A stretch of DNA of 31,609 nucleotides from Spirochaetae bacterium HGW-Spirochaetae-7. GTDB lineage: Bacteria; Spirochaetota; Spirochaetia; Treponematales; UBA12059. The notes beneath the pieces are model-generated. The model was given only the letters and a program-made list of their open reading frames with translations. It was not told the origin of the DNA and ran no database searches. The stretch is taken from positions 1 through 31,609 of the forward strand of contig PGXR01000017.1 of NCBI GenBank assembly GCA_002839245.1. Direction: 5' to 3'. Position numbers and translations under genes: made by a program. Below are positions 23,839 through 31,488 of the stretch, piece after piece (positions within the stretch are counted from its first letter, which is position 1; every line of letters starts with the position of its first letter).

Positions 23839-24759
23839 TCATGACTCGCAGGTGTCTGTCTTGCTGCCTGGTTCGCCCAGGCAGTCGACGACGAAATCGC
23901 CCTGCGGTACGTAGACGCGCGAACCGGGTGGGAGCGACGAGGTCAGCCAGACGTTGCCGCCGACGATGCTTCCCGCTCCTATGACGGTTTCGCCGCCGAG
24001 TATCGTCGCGCCCGAGTATATCGTCACGTCGTCCCCAAGCGTCGGGTGGCGCTTCGTGTCGCCTTCGCTTTTGTGCACCGACAGCGCTCCGAGCGTCACT
24101 CCCTGATATATCTTGACGTTGCGCCCTATGACCGCGGTCTCGCCGATGACGACGCCGGTGCCGTGGTCTATGAAGAAGCGCTCGCCAATGCTCGCACCGG
24201 GGTGGATGTCGATGCCCGTTTTCGAGTGGACGTACTCGCTCATCATCCTGGGTATGAGCGGCACTCCCCGTGCCCATAGCCAGTGGGCAAATCGGTGCAC
24301 AGTCAGCGCTTCGAGTCCCGGGTAGGCAAGTATGACTTCTTCGGTCGACTTGGCAGCGGGATCGCCGTCGAAAGCCGCCTTGACGTCTTCCATCAGCATC
24401 GACCGTATCGAAGGCAGCACCTCGAAGAAATCCTGCACCATCTCCCTGGCCTCAAGGTGGCAGGCGGCGGGGCAACCCGAACGCCCGGCGACGCGGTAGC
24501 CGTACTCGAGGCTCTTGGCCGTCTCGTTGAGGAGCGCCCGGGCCATCCGGTGTACCAGTTCCCCGATGACGAAGGCGGCGTTGGTGTCGTCGATACCGTC
24601 CTCCTGGCGATAGCCGGGGAAGGCTATCGTTTCCAGGTCGGCGACCATCGCGTGGACTGCTTCCTTGGACGGCAGGTTCTGCCCGGTCCTGTGGTTGATG
24701 CCCCCGGTCTTTTCGTACGAATCCAGGAGTGCCTCTATCGAACGCGTGAACGCTTCCAT
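23839..24759 (-). CDS. cysE: Serine O-acetyltransferase CysE
   Basis: The 306-residue enzyme makes O-acetylserine from serine and acetyl-CoA, the first step of cysteine synthesis in the cytoplasm. The C-terminal half is a left-handed beta-helix of hexapeptide repeats with the active-site motifs GIDIHPGASIG (H186) and DHGTGVVIGET (H199), then KIYQGVTLGAL and GDDVTIYSGATILGG. The N-terminal helical part, with GCPAACHLE, matches the longer SatA-like form rather than the 273-residue E. coli type. The start at 24759 lies 25 bp inside the patatin-like gene, so translation is probably coupled, although a TAAGCT box 6 nt before the ATG hints at a further promoter. It is the last gene of the galK operon; a link to galactose is not obvious. 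Confidence 0.92.
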   Translation of the reverse strand: MEAFTRSIEALLDSYEKTGGINHRTGQNLPSKEAVHAMVADLETIAFPGYRQEDGIDDTNAAFVIGELVHRMARALLNETAKSLEYGYRVAGRSGCPAACHLEAREMVQDFFEVLPSIRSMLMEDVKAAFDGDPAAKSTEEVILAYPGLEALTVHRFAHWLWARGVPLIPRMMSEYVHSKTGIDIHPGASIGERFFIDHGTGVVIGETAVIGRNVKIYQGVTLGALSVHKSEGDTKRHPTLGDDVTIYSGATILGGETVIGAGSIVGGNVWLTSSLPPGSRVYVPQGDFVVDCLGEPGSKTDTCES

Positions 24760-25631
24760 CCAAAGAGCTTACCGACAATTGCCACCAGTCGTGAAGTGCC
24801 CCGGGCAAAGAATCGCTCGATATCCGCAGCCGATAGCATGGCTGACCGCTGCCCGAGCCCGATGAGCGCGTCGACATGCTCGAAGCCGAAGGTCGCGCTG
24901 TTGTCGAACGACGTGACGGTCAGGCTGGCCATCGCATCGATGTGCTGGTGGGCACGCCTGGTCGCCGCGTTGAGGCAACGCATGACGACTGCCATGCCGT
25001 TCAGCATGGAAGAGGCGTCGATCTCCTCAAGCGGCGAAACGTTCGACGCGAGGATGCGGCGGAAGCCCCTGGCTTTGGCCGCGTCGCAAGGCATGTTGTC
25101 GAGTATGCCGCCGTCCACCAGCAGCATGTCGTCTTTCCTGACCGGAGCGAAGACGCCGGGGTACGACATCGAGATCCGCAACGCATCGGCCAGTGGCCCG
25201 GAGTCGAGAACGACGGTACGGCCGCTGACGAGGTCGGTGGCCGTGCAGGCGAACGGCACGGGCATGTCTTCGATGCGGGTGTCGCCGAAAAGCCGCCTGA
25301 ACTCGGCGAGCACCCTGGACCCTGAATCGAGGCCCGGGCCGCGCAGCATCGCCCGCAGCGCGGCGCCGGCCTGCACGAGCCTGGACAGCGCGAAGTCGGG
25401 CAGCCTGAAGGCCGGATTTTCCATGAAGTCGCCGAACCTGAAACTGCGGGCGTAGTCCTCCATGCGGGCAGCGTCCCATCCCATCGAGTACATCGCGCCG
25501 ATGATGGCGCCCATCGACGCGCCGGCGACGAAGGCCGGCGACGGGAAGCCGCGCCGCTCTAGTTCCTTGATGACCCCGATGTGCGCGAGTCCCCTGGCGC
25601 CGCCTCCCGAAAGGACTAGGGCCCACTTCAT
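24735..25631 (-). CDS. Patatin-like phospholipase, RssA/NTE family
   Basis: The 298-residue protein has all patatin features: the oxyanion-hole motif GGGARG (9-14), the nucleophile elbow GASMG with Ser39, and the catalytic Asp173 in DGGILDNMP. Such enzymes use a Ser-Asp dyad to cut acyl chains from phospholipids or lysophospholipids; RssA-type members are cytoplasmic and of poorly known substrate. There is no signal peptide. The start at 25631 lies 6 bp after the MFS stop, and the end overlaps cysE. The context (a sugar transporter before, cysteine synthesis after) does not point to a specific job. Confidence 0.9.
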   Translation of the reverse strand: MKWALVLSGGGARGLAHIGVIKELERRGFPSPAFVAGASMGAIIGAMYSMGWDAARMEDYARSFRFGDFMENPAFRLPDFALSRLVQAGAALRAMLRGPGLDSGSRVLAEFRRLFGDTRIEDMPVPFACTATDLVSGRTVVLDSGPLADALRISMSYPGVFAPVRKDDMLLVDGGILDNMPCDAAKARGFRRILASNVSPLEEIDASSMLNGMAVVMRCLNAATRRAHQHIDAMASLTVTSFDNSATFGFEHVDALIGLGQRSAMLSAADIERFFARGTSRLVAIVGKLFGWKRSRVR

Positions 25632-25637
25632 GCCGGC

Positions 25638-26939
25638 CTACGCTTTCGCGCCGGCGATGTCGCCGGGTTCGCCCCTGCTTACCTTGCCCATCATCACGAA
25701 CGCGACGAGCTCGCAGATGGCCGCGAAGACGAATATGCCCGGGTAGCCGACCAGGTCGATTATGGCACCGGTAACAGGAGGTGCCGATATGGCCGCGGTC
25801 TGGCTGAAGGTGTAGTATAGCCCCGTGTAGACGCCGATAGTCCCGAAGGTAGCCATCTGCCACAGCATCGGGAAGGAGTTGGTAATGATGGTGATCCAGA
25901 ACAGGCCGTAGGCGAACATCGTGGCGAGGAGGAGGTTGAACCTTAGGCCGGTTCCGAGCGAGGCGGCCATCGTGCTCGAGATGGCGGCCGCTATGCAAAG
26001 CAGGACTGCCAGGACCAGCAGCGATCCACGAATGGCCTTCCTCCTGCCTATCCGGTGGGCGATGTATCCCGAGGGTATGGCGAAGAGGAGTTGGGCTATG
26101 GCGACAGCCGAGGCGGGCAGGGCGGCCTTGCCGTTTGACGTGACACCGAAGACTTCCTTGCACAGCTTGCCTATGAAGGGAAGGATGCCCTGGTAGCTGA
26201 GAAACCAGAAGAACAGCGCAAGCAGGATCCACAGGGCGCTCTTGTCTTTCTCGCCCGCTACGGCCTTCAGGGACTGCAACAACGGCACTTTCTCTTCCTT
26301 TTCGTGGTCCTCGTGCTTGCGCTCGCGGACGAAGGCGAACACCAGGATCGTCGCTATCACGACGAAGACGCCCGCGATCGGGAAGGGAATGCTGTCCTTT
26401 GTCCTGCCCAGGACAGGCAGCACGATGTCGAGGTCCATCAGGCGCGCCAGGCCAACCGTGGCTATGATCGCGCCAAGGGCGCCCATAGTGTTGATTATGC
26501 CGTTGGCCTCCGAGCGGAATTCGCCGGGGATGGTGTCGGGCATAAGCGCGACTACCGGCCCCCGGGACGCCTGCTTGGCGATGTTGAGGCCGAAGATGAC
26601 GAGGATGAGTGCTCCGAAGGATCTTGCCGCGGCGTACGGGATGAACGAGAAGAAGAGCGCCGACAGGGGCAACAGCGTGACGATGAAGGGCATCCGCCTG
26701 CCTATCCTCGTCCTGGTGTTGTCTGACCACAGCGATACGAAGGGGATGAGGAATACGGCAAGCATGTTGTCCAGTGTCATGATGGCGCCGATCCAGGCGT
26801 TCTTCTGGATGTATTTCCCGAGGAAAATGGGGACGTAGGTATCGTAGAGGATATCCATCAGTCCCATCGTGAAAAACCCGAAGCCGATCAGGAAGGTCAG
26901 GCCGACATAGCGGCCGAAGCCCTCTTTCTTTTCAGTCAT
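25638..26939 (-). CDS. MFS transporter, GPH/SLC45-like sugar:cation symporter
   Basis: The 433-residue protein has about 12 hydrophobic segments and the cytoplasmic loop motif between helices 2 and 3, here SDNTRTRIGRRMPFIV (a DxxxxRxGRR form found in the GPH and SLC45-like sugar transporters), with a second loop AHRIGRRKAI between helices 8 and 9. It has a large central loop rich in charges (RERKHEDHEKEEK). It starts at ATG 26939, overlapping the galK stop by 4 bp (ATGA), so it is translated with galactokinase. By this position its substrate is most likely galactose or a galactoside; that is inference. The stop is 6 bp before the patatin-like gene. Confidence 0.88.
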   Translation of the reverse strand: MTEKKEGFGRYVGLTFLIGFGFFTMGLMDILYDTYVPIFLGKYIQKNAWIGAIMTLDNMLAVFLIPFVSLWSDNTRTRIGRRMPFIVTLLPLSALFFSFIPYAAARSFGALILVIFGLNIAKQASRGPVVALMPDTIPGEFRSEANGIINTMGALGAIIATVGLARLMDLDIVLPVLGRTKDSIPFPIAGVFVVIATILVFAFVRERKHEDHEKEEKVPLLQSLKAVAGEKDKSALWILLALFFWFLSYQGILPFIGKLCKEVFGVTSNGKAALPASAVAIAQLLFAIPSGYIAHRIGRRKAIRGSLLVLAVLLCIAAAISSTMAASLGTGLRFNLLLATMFAYGLFWITIITNSFPMLWQMATFGTIGVYTGLYYTFSQTAAISAPPVTGAIIDLVGYPGIFVFAAICELVAFVMMGKVSRGEPGDIAGAKA

Positions 26940-28219
26940 GGCAGAACCTCTCCGGCCCCGTCGGGCCTGATGTGAATGATAGTCGTGGCGCCGGCGCCGA
27001 AGCGCGCGTCCATGAAATCGGAGTATCCTTCGATGCGGTCCATCCTGACATAGGTCTGTATCGTCCCGGCAAAACCGCCGCCGTGAACCCTCGTCACGCC
27101 GTCCTTGCCGAGGTAGGCCCTGGTCAGTTCCAGAGCGACCGCGAGCGGTTGCTCCCTGACAGCTCCCGGCAGCGTGACGTTCTGCACTAGCCTCCATGAC
27201 GAGTCTCCGGAGCGGCGGACGAGCTTCAGGTAGCGCTTGAGCTTGCCCTTCTCGAGCGCCTTTGGCATCGCCTCGGCTCGCGCGTTCTCCTCGATGAAAT
27301 GAAGCGCCCGGAGCAATGCGCGGTCGCCCGCGGCTTCGCGGATCTCGGCGGATTTTGCCAGGAACTTGTCGACCGGGAGCCTACGGAGGCTCGGCAGGCC
27401 GAACAGCTCAGCGACCGAGCGCATCTCGGCGGGAATCGCGGCGTAGTCGTCAGTCAGGTCGGCGTGACTGCATCCGGTGTTTACCACCGCCAGCACGTAG
27501 CCGGCCTTTTCGAAGTCGAACGACACCCGGGACCAGCGCGGCTTGTCCGGCCGTCCGAAGTCGATTGCCGAAATACCGCCGAGGGCGCAGGCCATCTGGT
27601 CCATCAGGCCGCATGGCTTGCCGAAATGGAGGTTTTCAGCTTCCTTGCCCGCCATCGCGAGCTCCACGGGGTGTATCCTGTTCTTGTTGTACAGCGCGTT
27701 CTGGATCTGCCCGAAGAGCAGTTCGATGGCCGCCGAGCTGGACAGCCCGGATCCGACGGGTATCGCCGAGCTCATGTTGCCCGAGAACCCGCCTACCGTG
27801 CCGCCTCGCCTCGCTATCGCCGCTGCTACGCCGCGCAGCAGGGCTTCGGGTTTGCCGCGTTCAGCCGGCCTGGGTTCCAGGTCGACAAGATCGACGCGTA
27901 TCGGCTCGGGCCAACCCTCCGAGCCAAGCTCGACGGTCATGTCGGCGCGGGGGGCAACGCATGCCAGCGCGTCCAGGTGGACGGCAGCGCACAGCACCCT
28001 GCCGTCGTTGTGGTCGGTGTGGTTGCCGCCTAGCTCGGTCCTGCCAGGGCTAGAAACGACGGCGGCCTCCGGGACGTCGCGGTCGGCAAGGGTCGACTCG
28101 ACGAGGGCCTGCCAGCGGATGGCCTGGGCCGCCACGGCTGCCTCGCCGTACCACCGGGCCAGGAGCTTGCGGCCGTCGCGCGAGCGGGGAAACTTCATGA
28201 GCATTTCGGGATGGTGCAT
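26936..28219 (-). CDS. galK: Galactokinase family (GHMP kinase)
   Basis: The 427-residue protein carries the galactokinase signature GRTELGGNHTDHN (59-71), the ATP loop PVGSGLSSSAA (154-164), the catalytic Asp207 in GLMDQ and the C-terminal HGGGFAGTIQ motif. It phosphorylates galactose at C1 to start the Leloir pathway. The GRTExGGNHTDH form is the type seen in Clostridia and spirochaetes rather than the Proteobacterial GRVNLIGEHTDY form, and the protein is longer than E. coli GalK (382 residues). GGAGG lies 4 nt before ATG 28219. It opens an operon with the MFS transporter, a patatin-like protein and cysE; galT and galE are not in the window. A related sugar-1-kinase role cannot be excluded. 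Confidence 0.9.
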   Translation of the reverse strand: MHHPEMLMKFPRSRDGRKLLARWYGEAAVAAQAIRWQALVESTLADRDVPEAAVVSSPGRTELGGNHTDHNDGRVLCAAVHLDALACVAPRADMTVELGSEGWPEPIRVDLVDLEPRPAERGKPEALLRGVAAAIARRGGTVGGFSGNMSSAIPVGSGLSSSAAIELLFGQIQNALYNKNRIHPVELAMAGKEAENLHFGKPCGLMDQMACALGGISAIDFGRPDKPRWSRVSFDFEKAGYVLAVVNTGCSHADLTDDYAAIPAEMRSVAELFGLPSLRRLPVDKFLAKSAEIREAAGDRALLRALHFIEENARAEAMPKALEKGKLKRYLKLVRRSGDSSWRLVQNVTLPGAVREQPLAVALELTRAYLGKDGVTRVHGGGFAGTIQTYVRMDRIEGYSDFMDARFGAGATTIIHIRPDGAGEVLP

Positions 28220-28307
28220 CGTTCCTCCGGGAGCCGCGCGCCGGACAGGCCGCTGCGGTGCGCCTTTACGGGCGATTGCCCAACGATAGCACGCTTTTGC
28301 ATGTTGT

Positions 28308-28353
28308 AGAAGAGAATAGGGAGCCGCGCTCTGGCGACGGCTCCCGAGTTTTT
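28308..28353. terminator. Terminator hairpin between the 64-residue gene and galK
   Basis: GGGAGCCG (28319-28326) pairs perfectly with CGGCTCCC (28338-28345). On the minus strand it lies 24 bp after the stop of the 28369-28563 gene and is followed by TATTCTCTTCT, ending that transcript before galK. On the plus strand it is followed by GAGTTTTT, a better tail, but no plus-strand gene leads into it. Confidence 0.65.
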
Positions 28354-28368
28354 GCAGGGAAGGTTTAC

Positions 28369-28563
28369 TCAGGCGGACATCTCGTAGATGTAGCCGGTGC
28401 GCATGCAGGTATCGAACAGTTCGCGGGTCATGAATTCCTCGCTTACGTCGTCCCAGTCGTCCCTGTGCCTGACTATGCGCACGACGTACCCGTCCTCGAT
28501 CTCTCCCACCAGTTCGAGCACCGAGGGCGTGCGTTCGGTGCTTTGTATCGCGAAGGTCTTCAT
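28369..28563 (-). CDS. Small acidic protein of unknown function (64 residues)
   Basis: The frame reads MKTFAIQSTERTP and then LELVGEIEDGYVVRIVRHRDDWDDVSEEF, ending YIYEMSA. Three ATGs in a row (28569, 28566, 28563) follow GGAGG; the third has the best spacing and is chosen. The protein is acidic, with no membrane segment or cysteine cluster (one Cys), and a beta-like core (YVVRIVRH). I do not recognise it. It has overlapping sigma-70- and sigma-28-type promoter candidates upstream and its own terminator, so it is a single-gene unit. The possible flagellar sigma control makes a motility or chemotaxis role worth testing. Confidence 0.75.
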   Translation of the reverse strand: MKTFAIQSTERTPSVLELVGEIEDGYVVRIVRHRDDWDDVSEEFMTRELFDTCMRTGYIYEMSA

Positions 28564-28610
28564 CATCATCCTCCGAATCGCCGCGGGCGGCTTGTTCGCC
28601 GCGAGCGGTC

Positions 28611-28638
28611 TGTATAGAATTTCGGCGTTTGGAGGCAA
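28611..28638 (-). promoter_or_regulatory. Sigma-70-type promoter of the 64-residue gene
   Basis: Minus-strand TTGCCT (28638-28633), 16 bp, TATACA (28616-28611); predicted leader about 40 nt. Confidence 0.5.
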
Positions 28639-28645
28639 GTATTTA
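28619..28645 (-). promoter_or_regulatory. Sigma-28-type promoter candidate of the 64-residue gene
   Basis: Minus-strand TAAA (28645-28642), exactly 15 bp, GCCGAAAT (28626-28619), 6 of 8 matches to the GCCGATAA -10. It overlaps the sigma-70-type candidate. Confidence 0.4.
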
Positions 28646-28669
28646 GTCTTTCATTTGTCGGGGCCGGTA

Positions 28670-28699
28670 TGGACGAGGATGGTCGTAGCGCTGTATAAT
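28670..28699 (+). promoter_or_regulatory. Promoter of the DEAD-box helicase gene
   Basis: TGGACG (28670-28675), 18 bp, perfect TATAAT (28694-28699). It gives a leader of about 90 nt that ends in CCCTTTTTTT and AAGGA before the ATG, long enough to allow control of the helicase mRNA by folding. Confidence 0.6.
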
Positions 28700-28796
28700 C
28701 CACCATCCCGCGGAACCGGCTACCCATCGAGGGTTTTCAGCGACATCGTCGTAGCGATTTCCTCGAGATCAATTTTCCCTTTTTTTAAGGATACCG

Positions 28797-30617
28797 ATGT
28801 CTTCTCCTACTTTTGCCGATTTTGGCTTCTCGGAGCCCGTGCTCGCAGCGCTCGCCCGCAAGGGATTCGAAGAGCCCACTCCCATCCAGGTACTCGCCAT
28901 TCCCCGTCTCCTCGCCGACGGCAAGCACCTCCTGGCCAGGGCCAGGACGGGCACCGGCAAGACGGCCGCCTTCGGCCTGCCCCTGGTCGAGAAGCTGTCC
29001 GTGCCTGGCCCGAAAGTCCGCGCGCTGATACTCGTGCCGACAAGGGAGCTTGCCGTCCAGGTTTCCGGCGAGATCGCCAGCTTCGTGCCGGGCGCGAATC
29101 CCAGGATAGCGACGGTCTACGGCGGCGCCTCGATGAGCGAACAGCTAAGGCGCCTGTCGCGCGGCGTCGACATAGTCGTCGGAACGCCCGGTCGCGTCAT
29201 AGACCACATCGACCGGAAGACCCTCGACCTGTCGGCGCTCGAGTGGCTCGTGCTCGACGAGGGCGACGAGATGCTCGACATGGGCTTCATCGAGGATATC
29301 GAGAAGGTGATGGAAGCGGCCAACCCGCAGCGCCGTGTCGTCCTATTCTCCGCGACGATGCCTGCGCCCATCATGCACATAGCCAGGAAGCACCTCGGCG
29401 TCTTCGAGGTAGTCGAGGACATGACCAACCCGGTGCAGGCCGGGCTTACCGATCAGATATGGCTCGAGGTTCGCGAGCGCGACAAGCTCGAGGCGCTGTG
29501 CCGCATAGTCGACGCCGAGGACGAGTTCTACGGGCTCGTCTTCTGCCACACCAAGATCGAAACCGACGCCGTCGCCAGGGCCCTCTCCGAGCGCGGCTAC
29601 GCGGCCGAGGCGCTGCACGGCGACGTGTCGCAGGACATGCGCGAGCGCACTCTCGCCCGCTTCCGCGACAAGAAGACACTCGTCCTGGTCGCCACCGACG
29701 TGGCCGCACGCGGCATCGACGTGGAGCGCTTGACCCACGTCGTCAACTTCAACCTGCCGTTCGACCCTGAATCGTATACGCACCGCATCGGCCGCACGGG
29801 CCGCGCCGGCAACAAGGGCACTGCGATCACCTTCGTGACGCCCGAGGAATACCGCCGGCTGTTCGCGCTGCGCCGCGCCTCCGGCGACGGGCTCCACAAG
29901 GGAGCCGTTCCGACGGTTACCGACGTCATCGAGGCCAAGCGTTCGCGCATTAAGGCCAAGACGACCGGCGCAGCCCGCGACATACTGGGCGTCACGTTCC
30001 AGTCCGACGACGAGGAATCCGACGAGGTGGCCGCAATCGACGTCGCGGCCGGCGCCGAGGGCGTGCTCGCGGCAGAGGCCGGCCCGAAGAAACCGGATCC
30101 GCAGGTCGCGGCCTTCTACCTGCTCGCCGACGAGCTGCTCGCGGTGCTTGATCCACGGGACGCGCTCGCCTCGCTGGCGGCCGCCGCGTATTCGAGCGAC
30201 CTCGACCCCAGGCGCTACGGCGAGGTGCGGGACGTTTCAGTCGACTCCGCCGCTACCGCGAGGCTGTACGTAGGGCTGGGCAAACAGGATGGAGCATGGC
30301 CGAAGGACGTCGTCGCGGTGGTCAAGCGCCTGACCGGCTTGCCTGACCGCCTCATCGACGATATCGAGGTCCTGGAGCGCTTCTCGTTCGTCAGCGTACC
30401 GTTCGAGGCGGCCGAGAAGGCCATAGCCGAAGCCCGCAAGCAGAGGGGCATTCCGCCGGTGCGCATTGCGACGCCGAAGAGCGGCCCGGGCGGCCCGAAA
30501 CGCTCGTATGGAATCAAGGGCGGCTATGACAAGCCGAGGCCCTACCGGCCCCGCGGAGTAGGCCTGGGCGACGGGTCCGGCGGCAAGCCGTTCCGAAAGC
30601 CTCGGCCGGCGAACTGA
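28797..30617 (+). CDS. DEAD-box RNA helicase with DbpA-type RNA-binding domain
   Basis: The 606-residue protein has the helicase motifs in order: the Q-motif (TPIQ near 28), ARTGTGKT (49-56), PTRELA (81-86), GG and TPGR, motif II as DEGD (154-157, where DEAD is usual), SAT (185-187) and HRIGRTGRAG near 320. Residues about 475-552 (YGEVRDVSVDSAATARLYVGLGK through IEVLERFSFVSVPFEA) form the DbpA/CsdA RNA-binding domain that targets 23S rRNA, followed by a Gly/Arg/Lys/Pro-rich tail for loose RNA binding. It likely remodels RNA in ribosome assembly or cold adaptation, like CsdA or DbpA. AAGGA before ATG 28797 supports the start. A long leader separates it from its promoter. Confidence 0.95.
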   Translation: MSSPTFADFGFSEPVLAALARKGFEEPTPIQVLAIPRLLADGKHLLARARTGTGKTAAFGLPLVEKLSVPGPKVRALILVPTRELAVQVSGEIASFVPGANPRIATVYGGASMSEQLRRLSRGVDIVVGTPGRVIDHIDRKTLDLSALEWLVLDEGDEMLDMGFIEDIEKVMEAANPQRRVVLFSATMPAPIMHIARKHLGVFEVVEDMTNPVQAGLTDQIWLEVRERDKLEALCRIVDAEDEFYGLVFCHTKIETDAVARALSERGYAAEALHGDVSQDMRERTLARFRDKKTLVLVATDVAARGIDVERLTHVVNFNLPFDPESYTHRIGRTGRAGNKGTAITFVTPEEYRRLFALRRASGDGLHKGAVPTVTDVIEAKRSRIKAKTTGAARDILGVTFQSDDEESDEVAAIDVAAGAEGVLAAEAGPKKPDPQVAAFYLLADELLAVLDPRDALASLAAAAYSSDLDPRRYGEVRDVSVDSAATARLYVGLGKQDGAWPKDVVAVVKRLTGLPDRLIDDIEVLERFSFVSVPFEAAEKAIAEARKQRGIPPVRIATPKSGPGGPKRSYGIKGGYDKPRPYRPRGVGLGDGSGGKPFRKPRPAN

Positions 30618-30636
30618 AGCAGCGGCCGGCGGTGAC

Positions 30637-31446
30637 TCAGGACAGGGCTAGCTCCTTGTCCATCGTCGACTGCAGGGTCCTGCGGATGAATGACCTGAGC
30701 TTGGCGCGTTTTTCGTCGTTGACGCTCGCCGGCTCGAACATGAGAACCGCTGTCATGCCCGTCCCTGCGGAATCGTGGCTGCCTATCACGACGCCGTTTA
30801 CGATCACTCGGACGCCCTTGAGCGTCAGTTGCAGGTCCTTGAGCCTCGTACCCGTTTTTGGTGTCGTTCCCTTGGAGAATACCGCCGACATGCCTACGGA
30901 GCTCAGGTCCTTGATCCAGCCGCGGAGCAATCCGGCTTCCGTTGAGCAATTGAACTCGGTGGCGTCGGGGGGGCACATGGCCCGCACGTAGCGCCTGCGT
31001 CCGCGGGCTTCGTTGGCTTCGAGCATGCGCAGGAGTATCTCCGTCGTCCTGGCAGCGCCTATCTTGACCACGATGAAGCCGCATTCTATTCCAAGGTCCA
31101 TGAGGTAGTACGAGCGCTTGGCTTCGTCGTCGAGCATCGTGATTACGCCGAAGGCGGCCCCCTTGGCCGCCTCGTCGTCGCGTATCGACTTGATCCACCG
31201 ACGCCAGACGGTTTCGTCATCCCCTTCGTCAAGGTTGACGAAGGTAAGGCACTCGGGCTCCTTGCGCAGGAACCGGGCAAGTTTGGCATGGTCTCGTGTC
31301 GAGTATACCTCGAATTCCGCATCCGCCAGGGCTGCCGCCACCTCGCCTATGACCGCTGGAGGATTGAGGAAGAACACTTTCTTCCCGAAAGCCTGCTTCC
31401 TGTCGGTCGAGGCCTTCTCGTCATCCGTCGTCGATTCATTTGCCAT
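30637..31446 (-). CDS. PilZ-domain protein with an N-terminal receiver-like domain
   Basis: The 269-residue protein has an N-terminal alpha/beta region (about 20-140, KVFFLNPPAVIGEVAAALADAE onwards) resembling a receiver domain without a clear phosphoacceptor. A C-terminal PilZ domain follows with both c-di-GMP-binding motifs: RRYVR (R151, R155; RxxxR) and DLSSVG (D180, S182, G185; DxSxxG). It ends in a helical tail. It is therefore a likely c-di-GMP sensor in the cytoplasm, perhaps for motility or envelope functions, and can read the product of the GGDEF-EAL enzyme at 7566-9962. There is no ribosome site; the promoter -10 ends 7 nt before ATG 31446. It converges on the helicase gene with a 19-bp gap and no clear terminator. 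Confidence 0.82.
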   Translation of the reverse strand: MANESTTDDEKASTDRKQAFGKKVFFLNPPAVIGEVAAALADAEFEVYSTRDHAKLARFLRKEPECLTFVNLDEGDDETVWRRWIKSIRDDEAAKGAAFGVITMLDDEAKRSYYLMDLGIECGFIVVKIGAARTTEILLRMLEANEARGRRRYVRAMCPPDATEFNCSTEAGLLRGWIKDLSSVGMSAVFSKGTTPKTGTRLKDLQLTLKGVRVIVNGVVIGSHDSAGTGMTAVLMFEPASVNDEKRAKLRSFIRRTLQSTMDKELALS

Positions 31447-31453
31447 GACTCAT

Positions 31454-31482
31454 AGAGTACCGTTGTCGCGTTTGCGGTGCAA
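31454..31482 (-). promoter_or_regulatory. Promoter of the PilZ gene giving a leaderless mRNA
   Basis: Minus-strand TTGCAC (31482-31477), exactly 17 bp, TACTCT (31459-31454), then 7 nt to ATG 31446. The predicted start falls on the start codon and no ribosome site is visible. The -35 lies just downstream of the stop of the upstream gene. Confidence 0.6.
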
Positions 31483-31488
31483 GCCGGG

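Noticed and set aside
28349..28353. Plus-strand terminator with TTTTT tail
   Set aside because: No plus-strand gene leads into it; the hairpin is better explained as the end of the minus-strand 64-residue gene.
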